From: Avena insularis
Taxonomy: Eukaryota > Streptophyta > Magnoliopsida > Poales > Poaceae
Reading direction: 5' to 3'
Assembly (NCBI GenBank): GCA_023614405.1
Contig: CM042685.1
Location: 234,277,661-234,341,660, forward strand
Length of the DNA: 64,000 bases
The position numbers were made by a program, and so were the translations under genes. A model generated the notes under the pieces. It worked only from the letters and a program-made list of their open reading frames with translations. It did no database searches and was not told the origin of the DNA. Below, piece by piece: positions 33,420 to 45,799 of the stretch (positions are counted from its first letter, which is position 1; the number at the start of each line of letters is the position of its first letter).

Positions 33420-35201
33420 TTAGTGTGGTACTGCCAGCAACCTTGCGAATGCCACGCGCTCGAGGATGGCATGGTATTGTGATGGCCTGTCCACCACTTC
33501 GAACTCGATCCGCTCACACCGATAGTTTTCGGTTTTGCCGAAGATGACGTCGAGCCATATTTTTCCCAGGGGAAATATGCCCTTCCCTATGACTATGCCG
33601 TGGAACGTTGTGTCGGATTGTTCCAGGCTGCAGAGCGGGATCCGCATTGCTTCTAGGGTGCTAGCGAACATCGGGTTGATGCCGCTACCACCGTCCATGA
33701 AGACGCGTCTCATCTCGAATCCTCCGATCTGTGCCTCAAGCACCAGGGCAGCATGTCCTGGGCGAGGGATCGGGCGGGGGTGATCCGAACGACTGAATGT
33801 GATGCAGGACTCCGAGCCACTAAGGTACTCAGGGATGGCGGGTGGAGCAGTCACAGCCAGGCTAACTTGGCGGGTGATCTTCTTTTGCATCCTGTTTGTT
33901 GGGAGCCCTTTTTGGATCATCAGGGACCCTTTTGGCGCGGGGTACCCGTTTACGCCATTGTTTTGCACGGGCGCGATTGCTTGATTCGAAGGTCCCACGG
34001 GTGGTGGTGGAGGAGCTCCGTGGGCGATGTCGCCTGGTGCAGGTGCGGGTCCGAACCCGGGGTTCAGGATCTGCCATCGCATCTGGGTGAAACCCTCGCT
34101 AAGTTTCTGGAACTCGCGGTAGTCCTTGAGCATGTGGTTGGCCTTCTTTTTGCCATCCTACTTGTCGATGTAGAAATGGATGGTGCATGGGCTCGACAAC
34201 TTGTCGTATGCCGAGGGTTCGTCGTCGCGGCCGCGGCGCTTCCATGTTTGCGTTGCGCGTCCTCCATCGCGGAAGTTGCTTCCACGATATCCGCCGCTGC
34301 TGCGGTTGTTTTCGTTGCAACGTTCGGCGTTGCCAGCCGCAACCATGTCGGGTCTGTCGCGATCGTCGTAGACACGCGATCTTCGCTTGCTACGGCGCTC
34401 GCGTCTACGACCGTAGTAATCTTCCTCATCCGAATGTGCTCGGTGGACGAAATCCTCGCCATCTGCCCACCTGTTGGCGATGTCCATGAGGTGGTCCAGT
34501 GTCTTGGGCTTGACGCGCTTAAGTTCTTCCTTGAAGTCCGGGCGTTTGATGCCATCCTTGAAGGCATCGATCATTCTCTCCTTGGAGATGTGTGCCGCGG
34601 AGTTCTTGATGTTGGACCAGCGTAGTATGTACGAGCGAATGGATTCGCCCGTTCATTGAGTGCAGGCCCGCAGCTCCTCGATCGAGGCTGGCCTCTTACT
34701 GGTGCCCTTAAAGTTTCGGATGAAACTGTACGCCAGTTCCTCCTAGCTTCGTATGGAACCCGAGGACAGGATGCTAAGCCAGATCCGGGTTGCGCCTATC
34801 AGCTGCAGCTGAAGGCATTGCAAGGCGGTGTTCTTGTTTCCACCATGCAGCTTGACGAACGATAGGTGGTCGCTGAGCCAGGCTTTCGGGTCCTGCGTCC
34901 CGTCGAACTTCGGAGTGTCCGAAGGAAGCTTGAAATTTCTCGGCATCCGCATTCATCGAACAGATCTGCTGAAGCATCGAGCTCCGCAGAGTTCTCCGTC
35001 GTCGTCCTCTTCGGATTCGTCTGAGCATGCGCGTTTGGCACGTGCCTTGTCGACCTTGCGTTGGGCAAGGTCGTTTCGAGCGTCATAGTCACGGCAGCGA
35101 CATCTTGGGATCTTGCATCGTCGAGGTAGATCGTGCTCGTCTTCCTCCTCGTCGCCGAGGAGTTGTAGATCGCTTTGGTCGGGACCGCCACAATTGCACA
35201 A
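33420..35201 (-). pseudogene. D gag and protease
   Basis: Minus-strand segments in order: 35201-34953 (acidic, charged), 34952-34743 (PKFDGTQDPKAWLSDHLSFV, gag core, stop), 34574-34158 (IDAFKDGIKRPDFKEELKRV, then an Arg-rich tail), and 34133-33420, which includes the protease motif VFMDGGSGIN. Stops at about 34743, 34656 and 34158 and the early end at 33420 break it. A further piece, 33401-33144, links to RT. Gag would form particles; protease would cut the polyprotein. Confidence 0.85.
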
Positions 35202-35214
35202 TCAGTGCCCCCGT

Positions 35215-35232
35215 TTCCCACAGACGACACCA
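35215..35232 (-). other. D primer-binding site
   Basis: On the minus strand TGGTGTCGTCTGTGGGAA lies two bases inside the 5' LTR. It is close to the TGGCGCCGTCTGTGGGAA type used by RIRE2-like and other Tat elements, thought to pair with tRNA-Arg. The tRNA assignment is from memory. Confidence 0.7.
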
Positions 35233-35234
35233 AT

Positions 35235-35727
35235 TGACGAGGTTTCGACTCGTCAATGCCCATTGTTATGAGCTTGGGTTTTGGAGAAGATGGGGGTGCT
35301 GGAGATCGCGGAATGGTTAACAGACAGGCAACCAGAGGACACGAAATTTACCCAGGTTCAGTCCCCCGGAGGGAAAACCCTACTCATGCTTGTCTGCTCT
35401 TGATTACAGCGGAACCGAAGGTTACAGGGGTGCACAGATGCAATCTAGCATGGAGGTGTGTATGCGGTGAAAATATGTCCTCCTCATCGTGCCCTCCTAG
35501 CTTTTATATAGAGATAGGTAGGTCCAGGCATAGATCGAGTCGGTTACAAGTTTAGGATTTGCCCCTTTGAATATTCTATCTATTCTAGTCTTGCTCTCAA
35601 AGGATCCGAAGATGTCATGGGCTTGGGCCACCCGAAAATCTCCACAGGCCGTGTATATTCTTGTGGGCCTTCCTTGGGCTGGACCAGGTATGCTAATGTC
35701 GTGTACCCGTAGGGTATAACCGTGTCA
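35235..35727 (-). repeat. D 5' LTR
   Basis: 493 bp, colinear with 23247-23732 with scattered differences and small indels. Followed by the duplicated target CCACT (35728-35732). Confidence 0.9.
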
Positions 35728-36029
35728 CCACTCCTCTCACGCATGTGTTGCACGCGCGGACCTAGCAGTCCGACGTCTAACGCTTCAATCACGGACATGT
35801 GGATACCTCGGAGGTGCTGCAGCTATAGCACTTGGACGAGACGTGCAAAGGGGAGCTGCTCGTGGGACGAGCATAAGGAGGAGACATAGAGCATCTACAC
35901 TGCCTGGACATGCTTCATTAAGTTCCACAACTACACATCTAGTGGTAATCCCGAGATCTATGATAACAGTATTCCTGGTTTATACGGTAGAATTGATTTG
36001 CGCTAGTGTAGCCTACCCGTATCACTTCA
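35728..36029 (+). repeat. Copia element F 5' LTR, right part
   Basis: Resumes after D with the duplicated CCACT and ends ...CTTCA at 36029, inverse of the LTR start TGAAG at 22305. The PBS follows at 36031. Confidence 0.85.
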
Positions 36030-36030
36030 G

Positions 36031-36042
36031 TGGTATCAGAGC
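36031..36042 (+). other. F primer-binding site (initiator tRNA-Met)
   Basis: TGGTATCAGAGC is one base after the LTR end, the standard Copia primer site. It shows that the LTR pieces at 22305-23246 and 35728-36029 are one 5' LTR of a plus-strand element. Confidence 0.9.
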
Positions 36043-37409
36043 CGATGTTGTTTAGTTATAGGTTCAGGAAGTTTGCATATGGTGATATGTAGATTGATAT
36101 GAATGATGTGATCGTTTATTTGGCATTGCTTCAGGATTGATCTATGATCTTGCTTTCCGTGATCGTGATTCTAAGGTCATCGAACGACTTACACCTACCG
36201 GTCGGTTTCCGCCATCGGGGTAGACAGTGACACAAAAATCCTGTTTAATCACGCAAAGATCAATATGATTGATCGAACCGGGACCTATATCTGAAATCAA
36301 TATATCGTGATCAAAGGAGATTGGTCGAATCAGAACAGTAGTCGGTTTATGGTAAATTTGATTTGCCGATCAAAATCCTTAAATAAAATTGTATAGAAAA
36401 TTGTATAGATACCGCGAGGGGCGCTGCCCCTTCGACCCCGCAGGGGGATACCCCCCTTTATCGTGGCCCCTTTTGTATCTCGTTAAGGTAACTAGGTGCT
36501 GTGATTTCACATGATCCAGTAGAATGCGATTCTATGCATAACTTGTTGTTGTAGGATGTATGTGATAAGTATGGCATGTATATGTATGTGATGCATGTAT
36601 GTAATTTTTCATGACCTGTTTGTCATGTGTAGGGCAACACGGCTAGAGCCATATGTGTTTTCAATTATTGTAATGGCATGCGTGTCAACTTGTGATGATC
36701 CCAATACTATATAATTTTGATTACTATCTGTTAGGAGTAATAGCTTGTATTAGTTCTTGGAGGACTCATCACTTGGAGGATGGCTCACATGTACCATGAA
36801 GATGGATATCATCATGGTGGACAGGTTCTATGGCGATGGAGATCACCATGAGAAAATGGCCCATACTGTGTCACATCTATGTGAATGCTATTCTTATGTG
36901 TTTTACTATTATGCATGCTTAGACGATAGAATTAGAACGATCCTCACACAGTTTAAGTTAAACCATGCCCTCCAAACCAAACCTTGCACCATACCATGCC
37001 CTGTACAATCGTTGGTGGGCCTATGAAATTAGGATGCCGCGGTTTTCCTTGGTTGGATGGGTTTGTACCGGATACCTACACGCATAAGGGTTGGTGAGCT
37101 TGACAAGGTCATCTTAACAGTTAAGGACCTTGGGGCATGAAGGTTGGGCGCCTAGTTTAGACATAGAGATGTCACTCAACAACAAGAGTCATATATGATA
37201 TGATTAGAAGAGTTGCTTACCGATTTACCTTGTCTTCTAGAGTGATGCTAAAGCTCACTAGTCGACTTGTTAATTGTGGGTCTTGAATCACTTAGTATCA
37301 ATAGAGGGAAGTTATTTAAGTGGGAGTATATGTTATTAAATTGATTAATATGTTTTACTATTTCATGGTTACATGGCTTAGTATTTTGCATGTTTTCTAT
37401 TATAGATCA
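36043..37409 (+). mobile_element. F untranslated leader
   Basis: About 1.37 kb between PBS and gag. Mostly AT-rich, with a short GC-rich island at 36412-36470 that can form several G/C hairpins. No supported coding frame; 36757-37026 has no known domain. Long leaders of this kind usually carry packaging signals, which is inference here. Confidence 0.7.
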
Positions 37410-39180
37410 ATGGCACCGAACACTTCATCACCTTTTTCTTTGCGTTCGATTCTTGACAAAGATAAACTAAATGGAACAAACTATTCGAACCGGGTTCGTG
37501 ACCTGAGAATTGTTATCAGGGCTGATAAAAAGGAAATTGTTCTAGATACCCCAATCTCCGATGAACCTGCTAATAATGCAATTGTTTCCCTTAAGAATGC
37601 CTACAAGAGAGCATGTGATGAATATCTTGAGGTTAGCTGTCTTATGCATGCATGGATGGAACCTGAACTCCAAAAGCAGTTTGAGGATCAGGAAGCGTAC
37701 GATACGATCGTCATGCTTAGGGACATGTTCCAGACTCAGGCAAGGACTGAGAGGTACAATGTCGCCAAGTCCTTTGTGTAATGCAAGCTGGTAGAGGGAG
37801 CAGCTGTAGGTCCCCATGTGATCAAAATGGTTGGTTACAGTCAGACTTTGGCTACTGATTTCATTTTGGCGTCTCTTACATCTAGCTATGGGCATTTCAT
37901 TTTGAACTACCATATGCATGGGTGGAGAAGGGACTTAATGATTTATGAGGGATTTTGAAAACAGCAAAAAGTGACATTAAGAAGTGTGCAACGCATAGCA
38001 ATGTGATGGATGTGTAGAACAAGCCTAGCTTCAAGAAAAAGGGCAATTCTTGGCAGAAGAAGATAGGCAAGGCTAAGGATACGATCCCTAAGCATGCACC
38101 CAAGCAAAAGGATGGACCTGTAGAAGACACTGAGTGTTTCTTTTGTCATGAACATGGCCACTGGAAGAGAAACTTCAGCAAGTACCAGGCTTCTTTGAAG
38201 AAGAGTGGAAGTAAGAGTACTTCTCACTCAAGTACGCTTGTTGTAAATGTTGTGGAAATTCTTCTCGCCGATTCTTATGTTAACTCTTGGGTATTTGATA
38301 CCGGATCGGTTGCTCATATTTGCAATTTGATGCAGGGTCTAATAAGTACTAGAGAAGTGTATGGATTTTCGCGTCGGTAATAAAGCAAGAGTTGCTGCGT
38401 TATTCGTCGACGTCATGCAGCTTCACCTTTCGTCATGATTTATTATGGATTTAAATATTTGTTATTACATTCCTAGTATGGGTCGAAACATTTTATCACC
38501 TTCATGTTTGATGAGGGATGGATATTCTTTCGCGAGTACGAACAATGGTTGTGTAATCTTTAAGAATGCTGTGTTTATGGATGATGCTCCCATTGTGAAT
38601 GGGTTATTTATTTTAAATCTTGATGATGCATCTGTTTAGAATGTTAGTGCTACGAGGCTTCGGCCTAATGATTTGAGTCCTACCTATTTATGGCATTGTC
38701 GTTTGGGGCATATAAGTGAAAAGCGCACGAAGAAGCTCCATGGTGATGGTCTTCTAACTTTGTTTGATTTTGAATCATACGAGACATGTCAAGCTTGTTT
38801 ACTTGCAAAGATGACCAAGTCGCCTTTTACGGGTTTACCCGAGAGAGCATCTGACTTGTTGGAACTCATACATACTGATGTATGTGGACCAATGAGCACG
38901 AAATCTAGAGGAGGATATCACTACTTCATTACTTTCACTGACGATTTCAGTAGATATGGTTATGTCTACTTGATGAAGCATAAGTCTGAAACTTTTGAAA
39001 AGTTCAAAGAGTTTCAGAGTGAGGTAGATAATCAACGTGGCAAGAAAATAAAGGCCTTGGGATCTGATCGTGGAGGTGAATATTTGAGTCACGAATTTAG
39101 CAATCATCTTAAGAGTTGCGGAATTGTTCCACAGCTCACGCCGCCCGGAACGCCTCAAAGAAACAGGGTCTCCGTACGGC
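37410..39180 (+). pseudogene. F Copia gag-protease-integrase, first part
   Basis: Starts MAPNTSSPFSLRSILDKDKL, a typical Copia gag. The first frame stops at 37781 and gag continues in decayed form (AAVGPHVIKMVGY, ATDFILAS). A zinc knuckle CFFCHEHGHWKRNF (about 38134-38175) lacks its last Cys. The protease motif WVFDTGSVAH (Asp at 38297-38299) follows. From 38673 an integrase reads YLWHCRLGHISEKR, CQACLLAKMTKSPF, HTDVCGPMSTKSRGGYHYFI and GSDRGGEYLSHEF, giving the HHCC region and the first two catalytic Asp. The third catalytic residue falls at the E2 insertion point and is Val instead of Glu. Integrase before RT places it in Copia. Confidence 0.9.
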
Positions 39181-40680
39181 TGATGACCCACAACTATAGG
39201 GGGTGTATCGTAGTACTTTTGATAAATAGGAGTGTCGATCCCAACGAGGAAAAGAAGGTGTTAACTAGTGGTTTGGATCATGAATGCTCTGTAATACTTA
39301 GCAAACGGATTTTTAGAGTTTTTTGATAATGCAAATAAATAAAGTGCAAGTAAATAAAGATAATAATAATTGCACCGATTGGCCCAATCCTTTCTTCAGC
39401 AGAGGACATGCCGGTTGTATTACTTATGAGGACCAAACGTTCTCGAGGACACATGGGAATACTGTCAAGTGCTTTCGCTTCATATAGTTGATTAATCTTC
39501 TTTGTTTGGATAAGTGTTGTGTGGGTGAACCTATGCTAATGTACCAACCTTACTTGGACTAATACATACTTGTGATTATACCCCTTGCAAGCATCCGCAA
39601 CTACAAGAAAGTAATTAAGATAAAAACCTAACCACAACATTAAACTCTGAGATCCTACACTCCCTTGTGCAAAGGTTTCCTAACAGGGGTTCAGGTTTCT
39701 ATCACTCTGGCAACCCCACAATTAGTAGCCAAATACACAATGCATTCCCCTAGGCCCATAAATGGTGAAGTATCATGTAGTCAACGTTCACATGACACCA
39801 CTAGAAGAATAACACCACAACTTAAATATCAAAGCATTGAATATTACTTCAACACAATTCCACTACTAACAACATGACTTCTCCCATGTCATCAAGAACT
39901 AAATGAACTACTCACGAGACATCATATGGATCAAGATCAGAGATGGTATAATGATAAATAACAATCTGAACATAAAAAATAATTCAATGGTTCCACTCAA
40001 AAGTATCAACTACAAAAGTAATCAACACCAGGAAAGTTTCCCCTAAGAACTATGCAAGATTCAATCCATTTTTACAGCGGGATGGAGTGGTGATGATGGC
40101 GCTGGTGGATACGGTGGGGATGATGATGATCCCGATGAAGTCTAGCTTGATGGCGGTGTTGATGGCGACGATCTCCCCTCTCCAGGAAGGAATTTCCTCG
40201 GCAGAAATCTGCCTGCCGGAGAGCTCTTTCTCTCTCTGTAGTTTCTGTCCCGCAGAGGCGGAGGAATATTTCTGTGGTTGCTCCCCGAGTATTAGGGTTT
40301 CAGGGGGATGTTATAAGCGAAGGGGCGACGCCAGAGGTGGACCAGGGTAGCCACACCACCTGGTGGCGCGGCCCAGGGGGGCCGTGCCAGGGGGTGGTGT
40401 GGGCCCCCTGTGGCCCATCTCCACTTCCCCTTCTGGCTTCCTTCGTCTTCTGGAAAAATAGGAATTTCCATATATTTTCTGGACTTTTCTGATCTTCGCG
40501 AATATTGCATCTAGACACCGCTTTTTCCATCAAAATCCTGACTCCGGCAGTTCATCCTCCAAAAGTCATCCAACATGTAAAAATAGATGAAACAACATAA
40601 GTATCACCTCTTAATATGAAATATATCAATGAATAACAGCAAATTATGATATAAAATAGTGATGCGAAATGGACGTATCA
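39181..40680 (-). repeat. E2 3' LTR
   Basis: 1500 bp, TGATGACCCACAACTATAGG to GATGCGAAATGGACGTATCA on top, matching 53587-55094 and both E1 LTRs. The frames 40087-40350 and 40292-40510 are chance frames in the LTR. Confidence 0.9.
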
Positions 40681-42684
40681 ACTCCCCCCAAGCTTAGACC
40701 TTGCTTGTCCCCAAGCGAAAACTAAGATCAGTAAACATGACCACGGGTTTATGGAGTGAAGTGTCGATAAAAAGAATACGGACAAGAAGCATCACATTTA
40801 CCAATACACATATCATAATAGAAAGCAACTCACCGTTATATAACTTAACTTGCAATGAGTATGGAAGTCACAATAAAGATGCATAAAGACAATCATAATT
40901 GGTAATGGCAAACTTTGTTCTTGGTCAGAGAACAGTTGACAAATCATACTTGGTTTTGAAGCAAAGCTTTTGTAATGAAGTTTATAAAGCAGGAATTTTT
41001 CTCAAACATAAAGGGATTTTCACAATGATAGCTTTCAAAGTAATATTCATTCAGATAAGAGCAATGTGCAAAACAAGGAAGATAAGAAACATGATTGAAT
41101 AAATCATCATATGAATGATTGAATCACAATAACTCAAATGCTTGATGGAGATAGAAGGGAATAGGTTTACTGACTCAACTAAGAAGTAAAAGAAAGGCCC
41201 CTTCGCAGAGGGAAGGAGAGATTTCAAGTTTCATAAAGAGCTTCCAAAAGATTATGGTACTTACTAGCTTTGAGTTCTCATTGCCCCTATCATAAGCATC
41301 TTGAGGTGATTAAGGTTAAAGTGAACAAATATGGAGTATATGCTTGACAAATCATAAGTTGGCAATCTCATGTCCCTTCAGTACGAGGGTCGTTCCTCAT
41401 GCTACTCAACTTTAGTCACAATCAAGTTCTTGTCATTGTAAGTATATGTATATCATAGAGAACCGCCAACGGGGTACCCCTTGCCCCATGACACAGGAGC
41501 TATCCCATATCAAAATGACAAGGCAATAGACAGTGAGCATCTCTCGGTCCTTTATTTACCATGAGAATGGTGCATATATTTTTTCTCTCCTTTTTTATAT
41601 ATTTTTTTCTGAGGATGCTTCATAGATTGCTCACTATGGTTATGCTGCAAGTTTCCACCATGATTAGGCATGACTTAGGCAAGCCACCCAGGCGTTTCTC
41701 TAATACATATACATAACTCCATGGACTTATAATCTCCCCTTTTATTTCACACTGCCGACATCCGCAAACAAAAGATCATGATATCAAATGGGTAGATATT
41801 TACAGGTGTTGAGAGTGTTCCCCATGCAACATGGTTCTGCTAATTCCCAACTTATAAGTGCAAGCATATACAACATAGATGACACAATGGTTCAAGTTTA
41901 TTAAGGGCAGGAAAATAAGGTATGCCATCAAGTTCGTGAGAACTTTACTAACTAGTTTTCACATAACAAAAAAAGAATTTTTAATTTGGAAGATAGATAA
42001 AACTTGAGAATTTACTTGGAATAGCAATAATGCTAATAGGTAGATATGGTGGACACAAATGGCATAGGTTTAAGTTCAAGGATTGGATGCACAAGAAGTG
42101 TTCCCTCTCAGTACAAGTTTTTGGCTAGCAAGGCTGGGTAGCAAGCATAAGAGTTGAAGGAAACAAGCAAACATACAAGTGATAGAAACAATCATGCAAT
42201 CTTCCTTGAAAACACAAAAGATCTTAACTAAAGAATACTAAGCTATGATCCAATCAATAAAGAAATAATATAAGATACCTATAAGTGCTTTTCTATTTTC
42301 CTTTCAAACCTCAAAAAGTGTTGCTACTGACAAGAGCTAGGTTTGCCAAAACCAATTTAAATTTACTTGATGCTCCCAAAGTGATACCAATACTAATCAA
42401 CAAGATCAATAATAAAATAGAGATTGCAAACTAAGATAAGATGTGCAAAAAGTAAATGATGAAACTTCTCATTACTATTCCATAACGGCACTCACACCAA
42501 GGGATACATAGATAACCAACTAGAGGAGAGATACTTCCACAATGCAAACCATCCTATATGATTACTTCTCTATTCATGATATGACTCTACTAAAAAGGTA
42601 AAAAGATGAAAGATAATGATGTGATACCGCGGAACTCCCCCAAGCTTGGAACAAACCAAGGGGATGCCAAAACGTGATGACGAA
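40681..42684 (-). mobile_element. E2 3' non-coding interior
   Basis: Begins with the polypurine tract (ACTCCCCCCAAGC on top) and is colinear with E1 to 41472 and again from about 41690. The segment 41473-41690 is what E1 lost to the Tat fragment. No supported coding frame. Confidence 0.7.
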
Positions 42685-43152
42685 TTACTCCTTCGGTGGT
42701 GGTGGTGTTTCCATGATAGGAGTGAGGAAATCCCCCAACATCTTGCAAAACCTGTTATTCTCCTCTTGAAGTATATCCACCTTTCTCCTCAGGACTCGGT
42801 ACTTATCACAAAATTCATCAATGGCTCGAAGGTCTTCCACTGCCTCAGGGCAGGAACCGAGATCAGGAACTGAGGTCATCATACCCTGCATACTATGAGA
42901 AAAGGCATGTCCAATGTTAATTGCCCCTACAAGAGTAGGGTTTCTTGCCCTTGATCCTGCAGCAATCTGTCCTTCCATGCCTTATGACATGTTCTTTACT
43001 TCCTCCTTGACGCTCCGATCCATGTTTTCGTGACTAGTTGTGATCCTTTCTACCTTCGCCCATCCAACGAAAGTTCCTTGCTCAAGATCACGGACGAGCT
43101 TGCGCCGGCGTCGCAGCTCATAGTCCTCCGAGAACGAACCCTGGAACAACAT
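42685..43152 (-). pseudogene. E2 small second ORF, function unknown
   Basis: The frame from ATG at 43152 reads MLFQGSFSEDYELRRRRKLV and TFVGWAKVERITTSHENM, then one TAA just before 42978, then MEGQIAAGSRARNPTLVGAI, RRKVDILQEENNRFCKML and TPPPPKE. That is 155 residues with one stop. The region around KVDILQEENNRF looks like a short coiled coil. I do not recognise the family. E1 lacks the whole segment, so it is dispensable for at least some members or supplied in trans. Confidence 0.55.
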
Positions 43153-44184
43153 CCGAACAAAACAGATCGAAGCAAAAACACGACGAGAACATGATATATG
43201 AACCTCGGAGGGTCCTGGTGATTATATATTACGAAGTTTTATGACATAAGGAAGGTATTGGGCGAAAACGGTACGGAGACGGGCTCCGGGGTGGTCACAC
43301 CCCTGGTGGCGCGGCCAGGTGGGACAGTGCCACGGGGTGGTGTGAGCCACCCGGGATCCGTTTCCTTCCCTCTTTCGACTTGTTATATTCCATATGAAAT
43401 AAAAACTGCAAAAATATAAATTGAAAAGTTTTTCGCGAAACTTTTCTTATCAGAACTATTACCTATTCGAAAATTGGCTCTATAGGTTCCTGAATTTGGT
43501 CTTTAATAAATTCTACCGGAGTCACCATTTGAATAATATCAACATATTCATTATAAGAATCTTCAGAAATATAATGTTTGAGCCCTTGACCATTCTTCCT
43601 CTCCTTACATCATTCTCTCCCAACATTTGAAAATCTCTTTCATACGAAGCTTCACACAATCTTCATTAGCAATATTAGTGTATGCAATATAAAGAAACTT
43701 TGGGTTCAATTTCAACTGAAGTCCATCAAAACATAATCTACTGTAGCAACTCCTTTCAAAAGCCCAAAAAGAATTTAAAAGGAAATCGATTTAAGAGGCA
43801 AATGCAAATAATGGCAGAAATATGTCAAAACAGACCATCAGGTAAAGATTGATTTTTTCGAAAATCTTATATTGCTCAAATCAAAAAGTGCGAAACTAAC
43901 AAAAGTTGGATAATAACCTGGGGCACATGCACAAAAAATTACAGCTTGATCTAGCATACTGGTATTTTTCGCGATTTTTTACATTGTAGCACAAAAATCT
44001 GTTCCGGGACAGCAACTTCCCACAACTCATCTACTTCTCAAAAGAGGCTAATCTTGACACAAAAATCAAACAAAAAGGATAAGGAGAGGTTATTACAGAG
44101 GTAATAACTTTCAAGACTGAAAGAAACAAAAACCGAAAGCAAACTAAAGTGGGTTGTCTCCCAAAAGTTCTTTCTTTATTGCCA
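43153..44184 (-). mobile_element. E2 interior between second ORF and gag
   Basis: AT-rich sequence with a GC-rich island near 43260-43370. From 43725 it is again colinear with E1 (17720 onward). No coding frame is supported. Confidence 0.6.
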
Positions 44185-45799
44185 TTAAGATAGGCATGAT
44201 AATTTCAATGATGCTCGCATAGGAAATATGGATTTGAAGTGAAAGATAGCATCAAGGAGCAAATATCTAACACATTTAAGTCTAACCCACTTCCTCTGCC
44301 AAGGAATTTTGTAAGAACACAAATTATTGAAACAAGAGGCTACTAGCATAGGAAGGCAAAACGAATGCAACTTAAAAAATTTCAACATAAAACAGGGAAA
44401 CTTAATTTTATTGAGATTTATAAAACCATGTTTCCCTCTCTCATAATAACTTTCAGTAGCACTATGAGTAAATTTAACAATATAACTGTCACAAGAAACA
44501 TTCTTATCATCGGAATGAGCATACTTAAAATCATCAAACATAGGTTTAAGGTCAAAAACTGGATCAAGTTGTTCAACTCAAAAATCCTCATTAGGCAATC
44601 CATTTTCATAAGGAGCTTTAGAAAATTTGGAAAAATTAAACTCATAAGATTTTCCATCAAACTTAGTTAAAATTTTCTCCTTCTTACAATCTATAATAGC
44701 TCCTCAAGTGTTCAAGAAAGGTCTACCAAAAATGGTAGGACAACTTTTACTAGCTTCCTTACCAAGCACTAGAAAATCAACAAGATATTTAATCTTACCA
44801 CAAAGAACTTCCGCATCTCTTACAATACCAATTGGACATCTTTATTAGCAAGGTGAATAACCACATCAATGTCTTCAAGTTCACAAGGACCAATTTCATG
44901 CATAATTTCTTTGTAAAGCTCATAAGGAATAGCACTAGAACTTGCACCAATATCACATAAACCATAATAGCAATTATCACCAATCCTAAAAGAAAGCACA
45001 GGGACACTAGCTCTCCTAGTTTTGCTAGGATGTGAAACAATATTAGAAGCATCTTCACAAAAGATAATGTGCCCATCTTCTACATTTTTAGTGACAACGT
45101 CTTTCACAATGGCTATTACAGGTTCAATATTTATTTGTTCATCAGGTTCTAAAGCTTTCTTTGTACTTTTGCTAACCACATTAGATATAATAGAATGTTC
45201 CTTTACCTTAGCAGGGAAAGGTATTTTCTCAATATAAGGTTTAGGAAAAATATGATCAATAGTATAAACTTTAGTATTTCTAGCAGGAACATGATTAACA
45301 ATATCTTTAATGGTGTGTGGTACTTGTTCCACTCCTTTTTGGTAATTTCAATATAAGAGGCAAAGGCCTTAAAACAATTGGCAATACTTTGAGAATCAAG
45401 ACCATAAGCAGTACTAATATTATGAAAGTCATCAATTCCCATAAAATATTTTATGCATTCATAATCATAATTTATACCTGACTTTCTTCCTTTTTCATTC
45501 TCCCATGCTTCAGTATTTTCTTGAATATGTTCTAGAATATCCCATTTAGCTTGTTCTTTCATACGTGTGAATGATCCAGCATAAGAAACATCTAATAAAT
45601 CTTTACCATGAAGAGAAAGCCTTGCATAAAAGTTCTTAATAATAATATTATTAGGGAACTTATGAATAGGACATTTGAGAATTAGTAACTTCTATCTCCC
45701 CCAAGCTTGGGATGTACTCTCTCCATCACGAGGCCAAAGTTCTATATTTTATTCCGGTCTTTATGAATCTCACTAGGAGGATAGAATTTAGAATAAAAG

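Larger units (their letters stand above)
23247..35727 (-). mobile_element. D: near-complete Tat-lineage Gypsy element, decayed
   Basis: LTRs at 23247-23732 and 35235-35727, duplication CCACT at 23242-23246 and 35728-35732, PBS at 35215-35232. Order on the minus strand is gag, protease, RT, RNase H, second RNase H, integrase; then an antisense ORF (plus strand), an array of hairpin/polypurine modules and the 3' LTR. Two RNase H regions, no chromodomain and an antisense ORF mark the Tat lineage. All long frames carry stops or frame changes. The LTRs show many differences, so the insertion is old, but younger than F, whose LTR it splits. Confidence 0.92.

Noticed and set aside
2787..36050. tRNA gene at the TGGTATCAGAGC sites
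   Set aside because: Only the 12-base tRNA-complementary site is present beside LTR ends; no cloverleaf follows.
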